From Kiritimatiellia bacterium (GTDB taxonomy: Bacteria > Verrucomicrobiota > Kiritimatiellia > RFP12 > DVOR01): a stretch of DNA of 14,401 nt. The notes under the pieces were generated by a model. It saw only the letters and a program-made list of their open reading frames with translations, was not told where the DNA came from and searched no databases. The translations under genes were made by a program, and so were the position numbers. Numbering within the stretch: position 1 is the stretch's first letter; each line of letters starts with the position of its first letter. Below are positions 1 through 8,534 of the stretch, one piece after another. The stretch covers positions 1-14,401 of the forward strand of contig CAAGNN010000139.1 in assembly GCA_900771325.1 (NCBI GenBank), in the 5' to 3' direction.

Positions 1-1
1 C

Positions 2-1829
<1,828 letters not shown>

Positions 1830-1831
<2 letters not shown>

Positions 1832-1835
1832 GGAG
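1830..1835 (+). promoter_or_regulatory. Ribosome binding site of gltD
   Basis: AAGGAG overlaps the TAA stop of gltB and lies 7 nt before the gltD ATG. This fixes the gltD start and implies coupled translation of the two subunits. Confidence 0.85.
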
Positions 1836-1842
1836 TTTCGCT

Positions 1843-3207
1843 ATGCACCGTTATCGTCCCGTCGATGAGCGCCGCCGTGATTGGGCGGAGGTTGAGTTGC
1901 CCCTGAGCGCCGAGGAGAGCCGCTGCCACGGCCAGGCCTGTATGACCTGCGGCGTGCCCTTCTGCCACGGCCTTGGCTGCCCGCTCTCGAACCCCATCCC
2001 CGAGACCAACACCGCCGTCGCCAGCGGCAATGACGCCCTGGCCTACGCGCTGCTCTCGCAGACCGACCTCTTTGCGGAGTTCACCTCGCACATCTGCCCG
2101 GCCCTCTGCGAAGGGAGCTGCACCCGGGGGATGGAGGGCGAGGAGCCCGTCTCCATCCGCGCCCTCGAGCGGCACATCATCGACACCGCCTGGGCCAACG
2201 GCTGGGTCAAGCCCGTCCTCCCCGATCGGCGCATCGGCAAGCGCGTGGCCGTGGTCGGTTCGGGCCCTGCCGGCCTCGCCGCCGCCGAACTCCTCAACCG
2301 CGCCGGCGTGGAGGTGACCGTCTACGAACGCTCGGCCACCCCCGGCGGCCTCCTGCGCTATGGCATCCCCGACTTCAAGCTCGCCAAGAGCCTCGTCGCT
2401 CGCCGCATCGCGCTGATGGAAGCTGAAGGCATCCGCTTCGTCACCGGCACCGAGGTCGGCAAAGAGGTCGCGGTGGAGTGGATTGCCAAGCGCCACGACG
2501 CGGTCCTCTGGGCCATCGGCACGGCCATCCCGCGCAACCTCGCCCTCCCCGGCCGCGACCTGGAGGGCATCCACTTCGCCCTCGACTTCCTCATCGGCCA
2601 GAACCGCGCCCTCGCCGGCGAACTCCCCGCCGCGCCCATCTCCGCCAAGGGCCGCGACGTGCTCGTCATCGGCGGCGGCGACACCGGCTCCGACTGCGTT
2701 GGCACCGCCCGGCGCCAGGGGGCCCATTCCATCACCCAGGTGGAAATCCTCCCAATGCCCCCCGCCGCGCGCTCGGCCTCGACCCCCTGGCCGCGCTGGC
2801 CCTGGCAGCTGCGCACCTCCTCCAGCCACGAAGAGGGCTGCGAACGCCTCTGGAACATCGAGTCTCTCGCCTTCGAGGGCACCGGCGGCCGCGTCTCCGG
2901 CGTCAAGATCCGCCAAGTGGCCTGGAGCTGCTCGCCCACCGGCAAACCCCTCTCCTTCACCCCCGTGGAAGGCTCCGAGCGCACCCTGAAGGCCGACCTC
3001 GTCCTCCTGGCGATGGGCTTCACCGGCGTGCCCGAACACCTCCTCGCCCAACTCCCGCGCAACGCCACTCGCCCCCTCCTCGCCCCGGCCGACCCCGCCC
3101 GCGCCACCTTCGCCTGCGGCGATTGCGTCTCCGGCCCCTCCCTCGTCGTCCGCGCTCTGGCCGATGGCCGCCGCGCCGCGCAGGAGGTGCTCGCTTCGCT
3201 CGCGTGA
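1843..3207 (+). CDS. gltD: Glutamate synthase small subunit
   Basis: This 454-residue flavoprotein passes electrons from NADPH through FAD and 4Fe-4S clusters to the large subunit. The N-terminal cluster region shows C28, C33, C36, C41 and C46, then C85, C89 and C93 in CPALCEGSC. The FAD-binding Rossmann motif GSGPAGLAAA is at 139-148 and the NADPH-binding motif GGGDTGSDCVG at 277-287. The HEEG stretch near 329 and the ACGDC near 424-428 are also typical. The start is set by AAGGAG 7 nt upstream. It forms an operon with gltB. The last codons (LASLA) and the TGA stop lie within repeat element D, whose 15-bp module covers 3189-3203 and whose first heptamer (GTGAACG) contains the stop. The native C-terminus has therefore probably been rewritten by the element. 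Confidence 0.97.
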   Translation: MHRYRPVDERRRDWAEVELPLSAEESRCHGQACMTCGVPFCHGLGCPLSNPIPETNTAVASGNDALAYALLSQTDLFAEFTSHICPALCEGSCTRGMEGEEPVSIRALERHIIDTAWANGWVKPVLPDRRIGKRVAVVGSGPAGLAAAELLNRAGVEVTVYERSATPGGLLRYGIPDFKLAKSLVARRIALMEAEGIRFVTGTEVGKEVAVEWIAKRHDAVLWAIGTAIPRNLALPGRDLEGIHFALDFLIGQNRALAGELPAAPISAKGRDVLVIGGGDTGSDCVGTARRQGAHSITQVEILPMPPAARSASTPWPRWPWQLRTSSSHEEGCERLWNIESLAFEGTGGRVSGVKIRQVAWSCSPTGKPLSFTPVEGSERTLKADLVLLAMGFTGVPEHLLAQLPRNATRPLLAPADPARATFACGDCVSGPSLVVRALADGRRAAQEVLASLA

Positions 3208-3254
3208 ACGGTGAACAGTGAACGGTGAACGGTTGCGCGCGCCGCGCGACGGAT
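3189..3254. repeat. Heptamer-array element D at the gltD stop
   Basis: The module GCTCGCTTCGCTCGC (3189-3203) is followed directly by four GTGAACG/GTGAACA units at exact 7-bp period (3204-3231). A GC-rich core follows, ending in CGCGACGGAT (3245-3254), the same 10 bases as in element A and, inverted, in element F. Confidence 0.85.
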
Positions 3255-3303
3255 AGGCTAAAGCTTCCGCACGCGCGGCTCGGTTCCATCCACTGGCGCA
3301 GTG

Positions 3304-3333
3304 AAAGGTTTTGCACGCGCGGCTCCGCCGCGC
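3304..3333. repeat. AAAGGTTTTGCA motif with GC hairpin, copy 1
   Basis: AAAGGTTTTGCA (3304-3315) is followed by a perfect 7-bp stem, GCGCGGC (3317-3323) with GCCGCGC (3327-3333) and a TCC loop. The same 12 bases followed by a different GC stem occur at 13253-13284, so this is a dispersed motif and not only part of the nearby terminator. Confidence 0.6.
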
Positions 3334-3341
3334 TCTGGCGT

Positions 3342-3376
3342 GGCCCCCGAGGTGCTTCGGGGGCCTTTTTTCTTTT
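3342..3376 (+). terminator. Intrinsic terminator of gltBD
   Basis: A perfect 9-bp stem (GGCCCCCGA at 3342-3350, TCGGGGGCC at 3357-3365) with a 6-nt loop is followed directly by TTTTTTCTTTT (3366-3376). It lies about 135 bp after the gltD stop on the same strand. Confidence 0.93.
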
Positions 3377-3377
3377 C

Positions 3378-3398
3378 GATAGACGAGAGACGAGAGAG
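3378..3398. repeat. Short heptamer run
   Basis: GATAGAC, GAGAGAC and GAGAGAG follow at 7-bp steps right after the gltBD terminator. It looks like a small, diverged relative of the other heptamer arrays, without the module or core. A short inverted pair (CGAGAG/CTCTCG, 3391-3404) overlaps its end. Confidence 0.5.
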
Positions 3399-3459
3399 CT
3401 CTCGCCGGAGGTGGAGCGCCCGACCAAGGGACTGCCAGCTCCTCCATCGCGGCACAGCG

Positions 3460-3560
3460 ATCCGCCCCGGGTTGACCCTCGACCCGGGGCGGGTTGACCT
3501 TGGACCCGGGGCGGGTTGACCTCGGACCCGGGGCGGGTTGACCTCGGACCCGGGGCGGGT
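3460..3560. repeat. 22-bp tandem repeat array 1
   Basis: Four full units and one partial unit follow at exactly 22-bp spacing (units start at 3460, 3482, 3504, 3526 and 3548). Each full unit carries GGGTTGACC. Three units have a GGGGC centre and the first has GCCCC in that place. There are no unique spacers. Read on the - strand, the family matches array 2 at 13392-13520. Confidence 0.9.
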
Positions 3561-3566
3561 GCAGAG

Positions 3567-3640
3567 GCTCGCTGCGCTCGCGAGGACAGATGACGGATAA
3601 GAGATGACAGAAAGCCGACGTGCCCAGAGGGCGCGTCGGC
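3567..3640. repeat. Heptamer-array element E
   Basis: The module GCTCGCTGCGCTCGC (3567-3581) is followed after 3 bp by GACAGAT, GACGGAT, AAGAGAT and GACAGAA at 7-bp period (3585-3612), then a core that forms a 12-bp hairpin (3614-3640). The array resembles that of element B (GATGACG type), while the module matches elements B, D and F. Confidence 0.8.
3605..3640 (-). terminator. Probable argH terminator, formed by the core of element E
   Basis: A 12-bp stem with one G-T wobble (3614-3625 with 3629-3640, loop of 3) is followed on the - strand by TTTCTGT, a weak U-tract. It lies about 60 nt after the argH stop, at the end of the long - strand gene run. The stem is strong but the U-tract is poor, so efficiency is uncertain. 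Confidence 0.55.
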
Positions 3641-3670
3641 CGGGGTGGAGCGCCCCGCGCTCCCGGGGGG

Positions 3671-3693
3671 TGTGGGGGCGAGCAGCCCCCACA
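3671..3693 (-). terminator. Hairpin just after argH, no U-tract
   Basis: A perfect 9-bp stem (TGTGGGGGC at 3671-3679, GCCCCCACA at 3685-3693) with a 5-nt loop starts 5 nt after the argH stop. No run of T follows on the - strand, so it may protect the mRNA end or act together with the hairpin at 3614-3640. Confidence 0.5.
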
Positions 3694-3698
3694 ACACG

Positions 3699-5078
3699 CT
3701 AGGCAATCGGCTGGAGCAGCGCGGCGAAGGCGGCGTCGGCCTTGGCCTGAGCGGCGGAAGCCTCGGCGCGGAGGGTTTCGGCGCGGGAGCGGAGGAGGGG
3801 GAGGTCGAGACCGTTGGTGCCGCCGAGGTGAGTCTTCTGAGCGATGACAGCGTCGGGGTCCATGCCGCGGAGGTCCTCGAGGTGGTCGCGGACCTGGTGG
3901 TAGGCATCGCGGAAGGGCATGCCGGAGGCGACGAGCTCGAGGGCGCGGTCGGTGGCGAAGACACCGGGCTCGGCGAAGGCGGCGCGGCAGGCATCGGGGT
4001 TGACGGTGAGGTTCTGGGCCATCAGGCGCATAATGCGCAGGGAGGTACGGGTGGTGCGCAGACCCTCCATATAGAGCTCCTTGGTGTCCTGGAGGTCGCG
4101 GTTGTAGCCGCCGGGCATCGCCTTGAGGATGGTGGAGGCGGCGGTGGCCTGGCCGATGAGGAGGGCGGCCTTGGCGCGGATGAGCTCGAGGACGTCGGGG
4201 TTATACTTCTGGGGCATAATCGACGAGCCGGTGCAGAGGTCGCGCGGGAGGGTGAAGTAGCGGAACTCAGGCATCGAGAAGAGGATGAGGTCCTCGGCCA
4301 GACGCGAAAGGGAGAGCATCACCTGCGAGCAGGCGGAGAGGAGGACGGCCTCGTCCTTACCCCGGGCACAGGAGGCGTAGAAGACGTTGTGGTGGGGGCG
4401 GTCGAAGGCCAAGAGGTCGGAGGTCAGCTGGCGGTCGATGGGCAGGGGCACGCCGTAGCCGGCGGCCGAGCCGAGGGGGCAGAGGTTGTTGACCTTGGCG
4501 GCGGCCTGGAGGAGGTAGTCATCATCGAGGAGCATCTCGGCGTAGGCGCTGGCCCACATCGGGACCGAGGAGGGCATCGCGGGCTGGAGGTGGGTGCGGC
4601 CGACGAGGGGGACGCGCGGGTGCTTCTGGGCGAGGGCGAGAAGGTCGGCGGCGAGGTCGGCGAGCTCGATGCGCAGGGCGTTGAGCTCGTTGCGGATGTG
4701 CAGACGGATGTCGACGGCCACCTGGTCGTTGCGCGAGCGGCAGGTGTGGACCTTCTTGCCGAGGTCGCCGAGGCGTTCGGTGAGGCGGCGCTCGACGGCG
4801 AGGTGGACATCTTGGTCGGCGGCGGTGATGGTGAAGTCGCCCCGGCGGGCCTCGGCGATGATGTCGGCGAGGGCGGCGACGACGGCGTTGCGCTGCTCGG
4901 GGGTGAAGAGAGTGGGCTTGAAGGCCATCCGGGTGAGCATCGTGACGTGGGCGGCGGTGCCCAGGCAGTCCACCTCGGCGAGGGCGAGGTCGAGGACGGG
5001 GTCCTTGCCCTCGGTGAAGGCGAGGACATCGGGGTTGATCTTGCCAACGGTGGTGGCGGTATCGGCGGGCTTACTCAT
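3699..5078 (-). CDS. argH: Argininosuccinate lyase
   Basis: This cytosolic enzyme cleaves argininosuccinate to arginine and fumarate, the last step of arginine synthesis. The 459 residues match the usual family length. The family hallmark GSSIMPQKYNPD is present in the catalytic loop, as are HTCRSRNDQVAVD and VGRTHLQPA, which carry conserved substrate-binding and catalytic residues. I chose the ATG at 5076-5078 (MSKPADT) because AAAGGA lies 10 nt upstream. A TTG eight codons earlier would leave no ribosome site. The ATG lies inside the end of the upstream gene (8-bp overlap), so translation is probably coupled. It is the last gene of the - strand run, and no other arg gene is in view. Confidence 0.97.
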   Translation of the reverse strand: MSKPADTATTVGKINPDVLAFTEGKDPVLDLALAEVDCLGTAAHVTMLTRMAFKPTLFTPEQRNAVVAALADIIAEARRGDFTITAADQDVHLAVERRLTERLGDLGKKVHTCRSRNDQVAVDIRLHIRNELNALRIELADLAADLLALAQKHPRVPLVGRTHLQPAMPSSVPMWASAYAEMLLDDDYLLQAAAKVNNLCPLGSAAGYGVPLPIDRQLTSDLLAFDRPHHNVFYASCARGKDEAVLLSACSQVMLSLSRLAEDLILFSMPEFRYFTLPRDLCTGSSIMPQKYNPDVLELIRAKAALLIGQATAASTILKAMPGGYNRDLQDTKELYMEGLRTTRTSLRIMRLMAQNLTVNPDACRAAFAEPGVFATDRALELVASGMPFRDAYHQVRDHLEDLRGMDPDAVIAQKTHLGGTNGLDLPLLRSRAETLRAEASAAQAKADAAFAALLQPIA

Positions 5079-6282
5079 TGAATCGGCTTCCTTTCGGGAC
5101 AATGGCTTGCGGGGTCTGCTGGAGAATGGGCTCGCGCTGCAGGTGGGCGGCGAGGATGTTAGCCGCTTCGTCGGCCTCGGACCAGAGGGCTGCGGCGCGG
5201 TCGGCCTGACCTAGGGCGGCGGCGGCGCAGGCGCGCAGGTAGAGTTCGGTGAGGTCGCAGAAGGGCTGGGGCTTGCCGATAGCCTCGCGCGAGAGGCGCT
5301 CGGAGAGGGCGCGGGCGGCCTCCGGGCCCTCGGGGTAGACGAGCGAGGCGCGCCAACGGGCGAACTGCGAACGGGTGACGGCACCGGGCAGGAGGACGGC
5401 GCGCTCGCGCTCATCGAGCCAGGCGCCCCACCGCGCGGCAGCATCGAGCGGGAGAACCGCTTCGGCGGTCCAGGGGGTGGTGAGGAGGGCTTCCAGGCTG
5501 CGCGTGCGGTCGCGGCGGAGGGTGTTGATGGCGCACGTGATTTCGGCGGCGCTTTCGCCCTCGCGCGGGGTGTAGGCCTTTGCGTTGAGGGTGAGGAGCC
5601 AGCGGGCAAAACAGGCGGCAACGGCGGGATCCGGGGCCGGCGCGCCGGGAGCAAAGAGGGCTTCGGGGGCGGGGAGGGTGCCGGCTTCGCGCAGGGTGAA
5701 GACGCGCTCGCAGGCCTCGGCGAGGGCGAGGTTGCCCTTGGAAGCGTCGACCGCGCCCTGGAGGAACCACGGCGGCCAGGTGAGGGCGGCGTAGGAGCCG
5801 GCGAGGGCGCGGGTGCGTTCGCGCAAGAGCGCCTCGATGATGGCCGTGCGCAGGAGCTCGAGGTCGACGGTGTCGGGGTTCGGCACGCGGATGATGAGCT
5901 GGGAGAAGGATTGGTCGCGCAGGGCAAAGCGGTCCTTGACGAGGGTGGAGACGGCATTGGTCTCGCTCCCGAGCATAATGGAGAGGGGGCTCTCGGCCGA
6001 GCCCAGGGTGAGGAAGTCCTCCTCGAAGTGCTGCTTGACGGTTTCAGCAAAGCGCAGGACCGGCGCGCGCATCGGCGCGCGCTCAGCACTCTGGCAGCCA
6101 ACATAGAGCGTGCCATCGGCCGACTGCATGGGCGCGGGAGCAGCGCTGGCGGCGGCCGCCGCCAGCGCCAGGATGACGGATGAGAGATGACGGATGACAG
6201 CCCGCGTGCCGCGACGGGCCAGTTTTGGGGTCTCTGTCATCTGTCCTCCGTCATCTGTCATCGCGAGCGTAGCGAGCTTCAT
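5071..6282 (-). CDS. Unknown exported protein; N-terminus encoded by repeat DNA
   Basis: I do not recognise this 403-residue protein with certainty. After a long N-terminal extension there is a signal-peptide-like segment: Arg-rich RRGTR at 23-27, a hydrophobic stretch at 36-45 and small residues ending near ASAAPA. A periplasmic or secreted location is therefore likely. The stretch IIEALLRER...PPWFLQGAVDA (about 148-178) recalls the layout HExxH...P.WF.EG.A of peptidase-MA-like metalloproteases, but the HExxH histidines are absent. It could be a non-catalytic relative, which is an inference only. The second half is Ala-rich and helical. The ATG overlaps the stop of the dCMP deaminase gene (ATGA), a typical coupled start. 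Residues 3-37 are encoded by repeat element B. Internal ATGs at codons 8 and 15 are possible alternative starts. Confidence 0.75.
   Translation of the reverse strand: MKLATLAMTDDGGQMTETPKLARRGTRAVIRHLSSVILALAAAAASAAPAPMQSADGTLYVGCQSAERAPMRAPVLRFAETVKQHFEEDFLTLGSAESPLSIMLGSETNAVSTLVKDRFALRDQSFSQLIIRVPNPDTVDLELLRTAIIEALLRERTRALAGSYAALTWPPWFLQGAVDASKGNLALAEACERVFTLREAGTLPAPEALFAPGAPAPDPAVAACFARWLLTLNAKAYTPREGESAAEITCAINTLRRDRTRSLEALLTTPWTAEAVLPLDAAARWGAWLDERERAVLLPGAVTRSQFARWRASLVYPEGPEAARALSERLSREAIGKPQPFCDLTELYLRACAAAALGQADRAAALWSEADEAANILAAHLQREPILQQTPQAIVPKGSRFNE
6172..6277. repeat. Heptamer-array element B at the 5' end of the exported-protein gene
   Basis: The left arm is GATGACG, GATGAGA, GATGACG, GATGACA (6172-6199). 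A 33-bp core contains CCGCGACGGG. The right arm is TCTGTCA, TCTGTCC, TCCGTCA, TCTGTCA (6233-6260), inverted relative to the left. The module GCGAGCGTAGCGAGC (6263-6277) closes it. The element begins 5 bases into the coding sequence, within codon 2, and is read through in frame. Confidence 0.88.
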
Positions 6283-6749
6283 ACTTGCCCCTCGAACCTA
6301 CGACACACCACGCCGGCGTCGGCGAGGAGTTTGCGGGTCTGCTCATCGAAGGCGTATTCGCCGGTGTAGACGACTTCGCGAATGCCGGCGTTGATGATCA
6401 TCTTGGCGCAGGTGAGGCAGGGGGTGAGGGTGACGTAGATGGTGGCGCCCGCGAGGCGGATGCCGTAGTAGGCGGCCTGACAGATGGCGTTCTGCTCGGC
6501 GTGGACGCAGAGGCACTCTTCCAGGGAGGTGCCGCTCTTGGCGTGGCCCGAACAGCGGGGGCAGCCGCCGTCGAAGCAGTTGCGGATGCCGCGCGGGGTG
6601 CCGTTGTAGCCGGTGGAGATGATGCGGTGATCGGAGACGATGACGGCGGCGACCTTGCGGCGAGAGCAGTTGGCGCGCTCGGCAACGACGCGGGCGATGG
6701 ACATAAAGTAGGTGTCCCAATCGGGGCGAGTATCTGGGGTCTCGGACAT
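6279..6749 (-). CDS. Deoxycytidylate (dCMP) deaminase
   Basis: This 156-residue zinc enzyme of the cytidine/deoxycytidylate deaminase fold converts dCMP to dUMP, feeding thymidylate synthesis. The zinc-binding and catalytic motif HAE is at 83-85 and PCLTC at 110-114. STGYNGTPRG (45-54) matches the substrate-binding loop of dCMP deaminases (ComEB/DCTD type). Extra cysteines (C58, C63, C66) before the HAE motif fit the second metal site known in some members. I took the ATG at 6747-6749 because AAGGAAC lies 7-8 nt upstream and because the longer open frame runs into the ABC transporter gene. It starts 22 bp after that gene and its stop overlaps the next start by 4 bp. Confidence 0.93.
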   Translation of the reverse strand: MSETPDTRPDWDTYFMSIARVVAERANCSRRKVAAVIVSDHRIISTGYNGTPRGIRNCFDGGCPRCSGHAKSGTSLEECLCVHAEQNAICQAAYYGIRLAGATIYVTLTPCLTCAKMIINAGIREVVYTGEYAFDEQTRKLLADAGVVCRRFEGQV

Positions 6750-6771
6750 TGCGGCGTTCCTTATCAGTTCC

Positions 6772-8520
6772 TTACGAGAGCATCCCGGCGGCGCGCAAGA
6801 GCTCGGCGTAGCGGCCGTTGCGCTCGAGGAGTTCGGCGTGCGAGCCGCGCTCGACGATGCGCCCGGCCTCGAGGTAGCAGATGAGCGTGGCGTGGCGGAT
6901 GGTGGTGAGGCGGTGGGCGATGATGAGGGTGGTGCGGCCGCGGGAGAGACGCGCCAGCGCCTCCTGGACGGCCGCCTCGGCGAAGGTGTCGAGGGCGGAG
7001 GTGGCTTCGTCGAGGATGAGGATGGGCGGGTTCTTGAGGAAGACGCGGGCGATGGCAATACGCTGGGCTTGCCCGCCCGAGAGCATCAGCCCGTGCTCGC
7101 CCACCGGGGTGGAGAGGCCATCGGGGAGCGAGCGGACGAAGGCGGCGAGGTTGGCCTGCTCGAGGGCGGCGAAGAGGGTCTCGTCGTCGGCCTCGGCGTT
7201 GCCCAGGAGGAGGTTGTCGCGGATGGAGCCATCGAAGAGGAAGGGGCGCTGGGCGACGATGCCGATGGCTTCGCGCAGGGAGCGCTTGGGGAGGGAGGCG
7301 GTGTCGCGCCCATCGAGGTAGAGGTGGCCTTCGGTGGGCTCGTAGAAACGGGGGATGAGGGCGGCGAGGGTGCTCTTACCGGCACCCGAAGGGCCCACGA
7401 GGGCGCAGACGCTGCCGGCTGGGAGGGTGAGCTCGGGGAGGTCAAGGACCGTGCGCTCGGTGCTGGGATAGCGGAAGCGCAGCGCCTCGAAGCGTAGCTC
7501 GCCGCGCACTTCGCGCAGGGGCTCGCCGCCGGCGGCGGGGTCGGCCTCGGGGGCTTGGGCGAGGAACTCGCGGAAGCGGCAGTAACCCACGAGCCCTTGC
7601 TGGTACATATCCAGGCCGTTGACGATGCGGCGCATAGGGGTCGTCACATAGCGCGAGTACATAAAGAAGGCGAAGACCTGCGGGAGGTCTGCCGCGCCGG
7701 TGGCGACCATCCAGGCGCCGAGGGCGATGTAGAGCAGCGAGTAGCCCTCGAGGAGCAACTGGGTGAGGGCAAAGAGGGGGGCGTAGAGGATGTAGACCTT
7801 CTCGAAGGAGCGGCGGAAGCGGCTGTTGACGCGGCGGAAGAGGGTGCGCTCGCGCTGCTCATTGGTGAAGCTCTTAATCTCGCGAATGCCCTGGACCACG
7901 TTCTCGACGTGGGAGGCGAGGGTGGAGACCTCGCGGCGGTTCTCGCGCCAGACGCGGTGGATGCGCTTTTGGAAGGCCCCGGCGAAGACGAGGATGAAGG
8001 GAATGGGCAGAAGGGTGAAGAGGGCGAGGGTGGCGTTGATGGAGAACATCACCACGAAGGCGCCGGTGAGCATCAGCGTCACCTCGGCAAGATCCTCCAG
8101 GAGGTGGTGGGCAGTCTCGCCCACGAGCATCAGGTCGGAGGTGATGCGGGAGATGACTTCGCCGGTTTTCGTGCGGTCGAAGTAGGCGAAGGGCAGGCGC
8201 TGGATGTGGTCGAAGAAGGCATTGCGCATCGCGGCTTCCACGCGAATGCCCAGCCAGTGACCAAAGAGGATGTAGCACCACTCCAGCCCGGCGGCCGCGA
8301 GCGCCAAGCCGGCAAAGACCGCCGCCGCGGCCGCCGTCGCGCGCAAGTTGCCCGCGGGCAGATAGACTTGAAAGACGCGCAGGGCCGTGAAGGGAATCGC
8401 CACCTGCACGCCGGCGTGCAGCACGATGGCCGCCAGGTCCAATGCCAGTAGCCGCCCCTGCGCGCGGTAGTACGAGCAGAGGGTGCGAAAGCCGGCAAGG
8501 AGCGTCTTGGGCGAGACCAT
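6772..8520 (-). CDS. ABC exporter, fused permease and ATPase (MsbA-like)
   Basis: This is a 582-residue half-transporter for the inner membrane that would work as a homodimer. Residues 1-320 form the six-helix exporter domain (hydrophobic segments near 27-47, 61-84, 140-183 and 245-285). Residues 340-582 are the ATPase: Walker A GPSGAGKS at 376-383, Q-loop VAQRPF near 422-427, signature LSGGQ at 480-484, Walker B ILILDEAT at 500-507 and H-loop IAHR at 534-537, all intact. It lies 14 bp downstream of an LptE-like gene, so lipid A-core or another envelope lipid is the likely cargo. That substrate is inferred from context, since drug or lipid exporters of the same family look alike. The first ATG is used, with no strong ribosome site visible. 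Confidence 0.93.
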   Translation of the reverse strand: MVSPKTLLAGFRTLCSYYRAQGRLLALDLAAIVLHAGVQVAIPFTALRVFQVYLPAGNLRATAAAAAVFAGLALAAAGLEWCYILFGHWLGIRVEAAMRNAFFDHIQRLPFAYFDRTKTGEVISRITSDLMLVGETAHHLLEDLAEVTLMLTGAFVVMFSINATLALFTLLPIPFILVFAGAFQKRIHRVWRENRREVSTLASHVENVVQGIREIKSFTNEQRERTLFRRVNSRFRRSFEKVYILYAPLFALTQLLLEGYSLLYIALGAWMVATGAADLPQVFAFFMYSRYVTTPMRRIVNGLDMYQQGLVGYCRFREFLAQAPEADPAAGGEPLREVRGELRFEALRFRYPSTERTVLDLPELTLPAGSVCALVGPSGAGKSTLAALIPRFYEPTEGHLYLDGRDTASLPKRSLREAIGIVAQRPFLFDGSIRDNLLLGNAEADDETLFAALEQANLAAFVRSLPDGLSTPVGEHGLMLSGGQAQRIAIARVFLKNPPILILDEATSALDTFAEAAVQEALARLSRGRTTLIIAHRLTTIRHATLICYLEAGRIVERGSHAELLERNGRYAELLRAAGMLS

Positions 8521-8534
8521 TGTGCCGCGGGCCC

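Larger units (their letters stand above)
3208..3698. other. Gene-free stretch between gltD and argH
   Basis: No credible gene is visible here. Reading left to right it holds the rest of element D, an AAAGGTTTTGCA motif with a GC hairpin (3304-3333), the gltBD terminator (3342-3376), a short heptamer run (3378-3398), about 60 bp without a recognised signal, a 22-bp tandem array (3460-3560), element E (3567-3640), and a hairpin downstream of argH (3671-3693). Open frames across it are made of repeat-derived peptides and overlap the arrays on both strands, so I do not call them genes. I found no tRNA-like structure. Confidence 0.7.

Noticed and set aside
3189..3203. Module GCTCGCTTCGCTCGC as a hairpin
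   Set aside because: Its halves are direct, not inverted, repeats, so it does not fold. Only the variant at 10772-10788 is a true palindrome.
3255..3341. tRNA or small RNA gene in the gltD-argH gap
   Set aside because: No cloverleaf arms or T-loop could be fitted. Only GC hairpins are visible.
3460..3560. CRISPR array from regular 22-bp spacing
   Set aside because: The units are contiguous with no unique spacers and no cas gene is present. The same holds for 13392-13520.
3020..3994. Open frames across the 3208-3698 gap
   Set aside because: Their peptides are made of array translations such as RPGSEVNPPRV, they have no ribosome site, and they overlap argH and gltD ends.
3645..5081. 478-residue open frame on the + strand opposite argH
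   Set aside because: It mirrors argH codon structure (Glu/Gly/Val-rich) with no motif. argH is certain by its signature.
6750..7058. Longer dCMP deaminase starting at 7058
   Set aside because: It would overlap the ABC ATPase domain in another frame. The ATG at 6749 has a ribosome site and family-like length.
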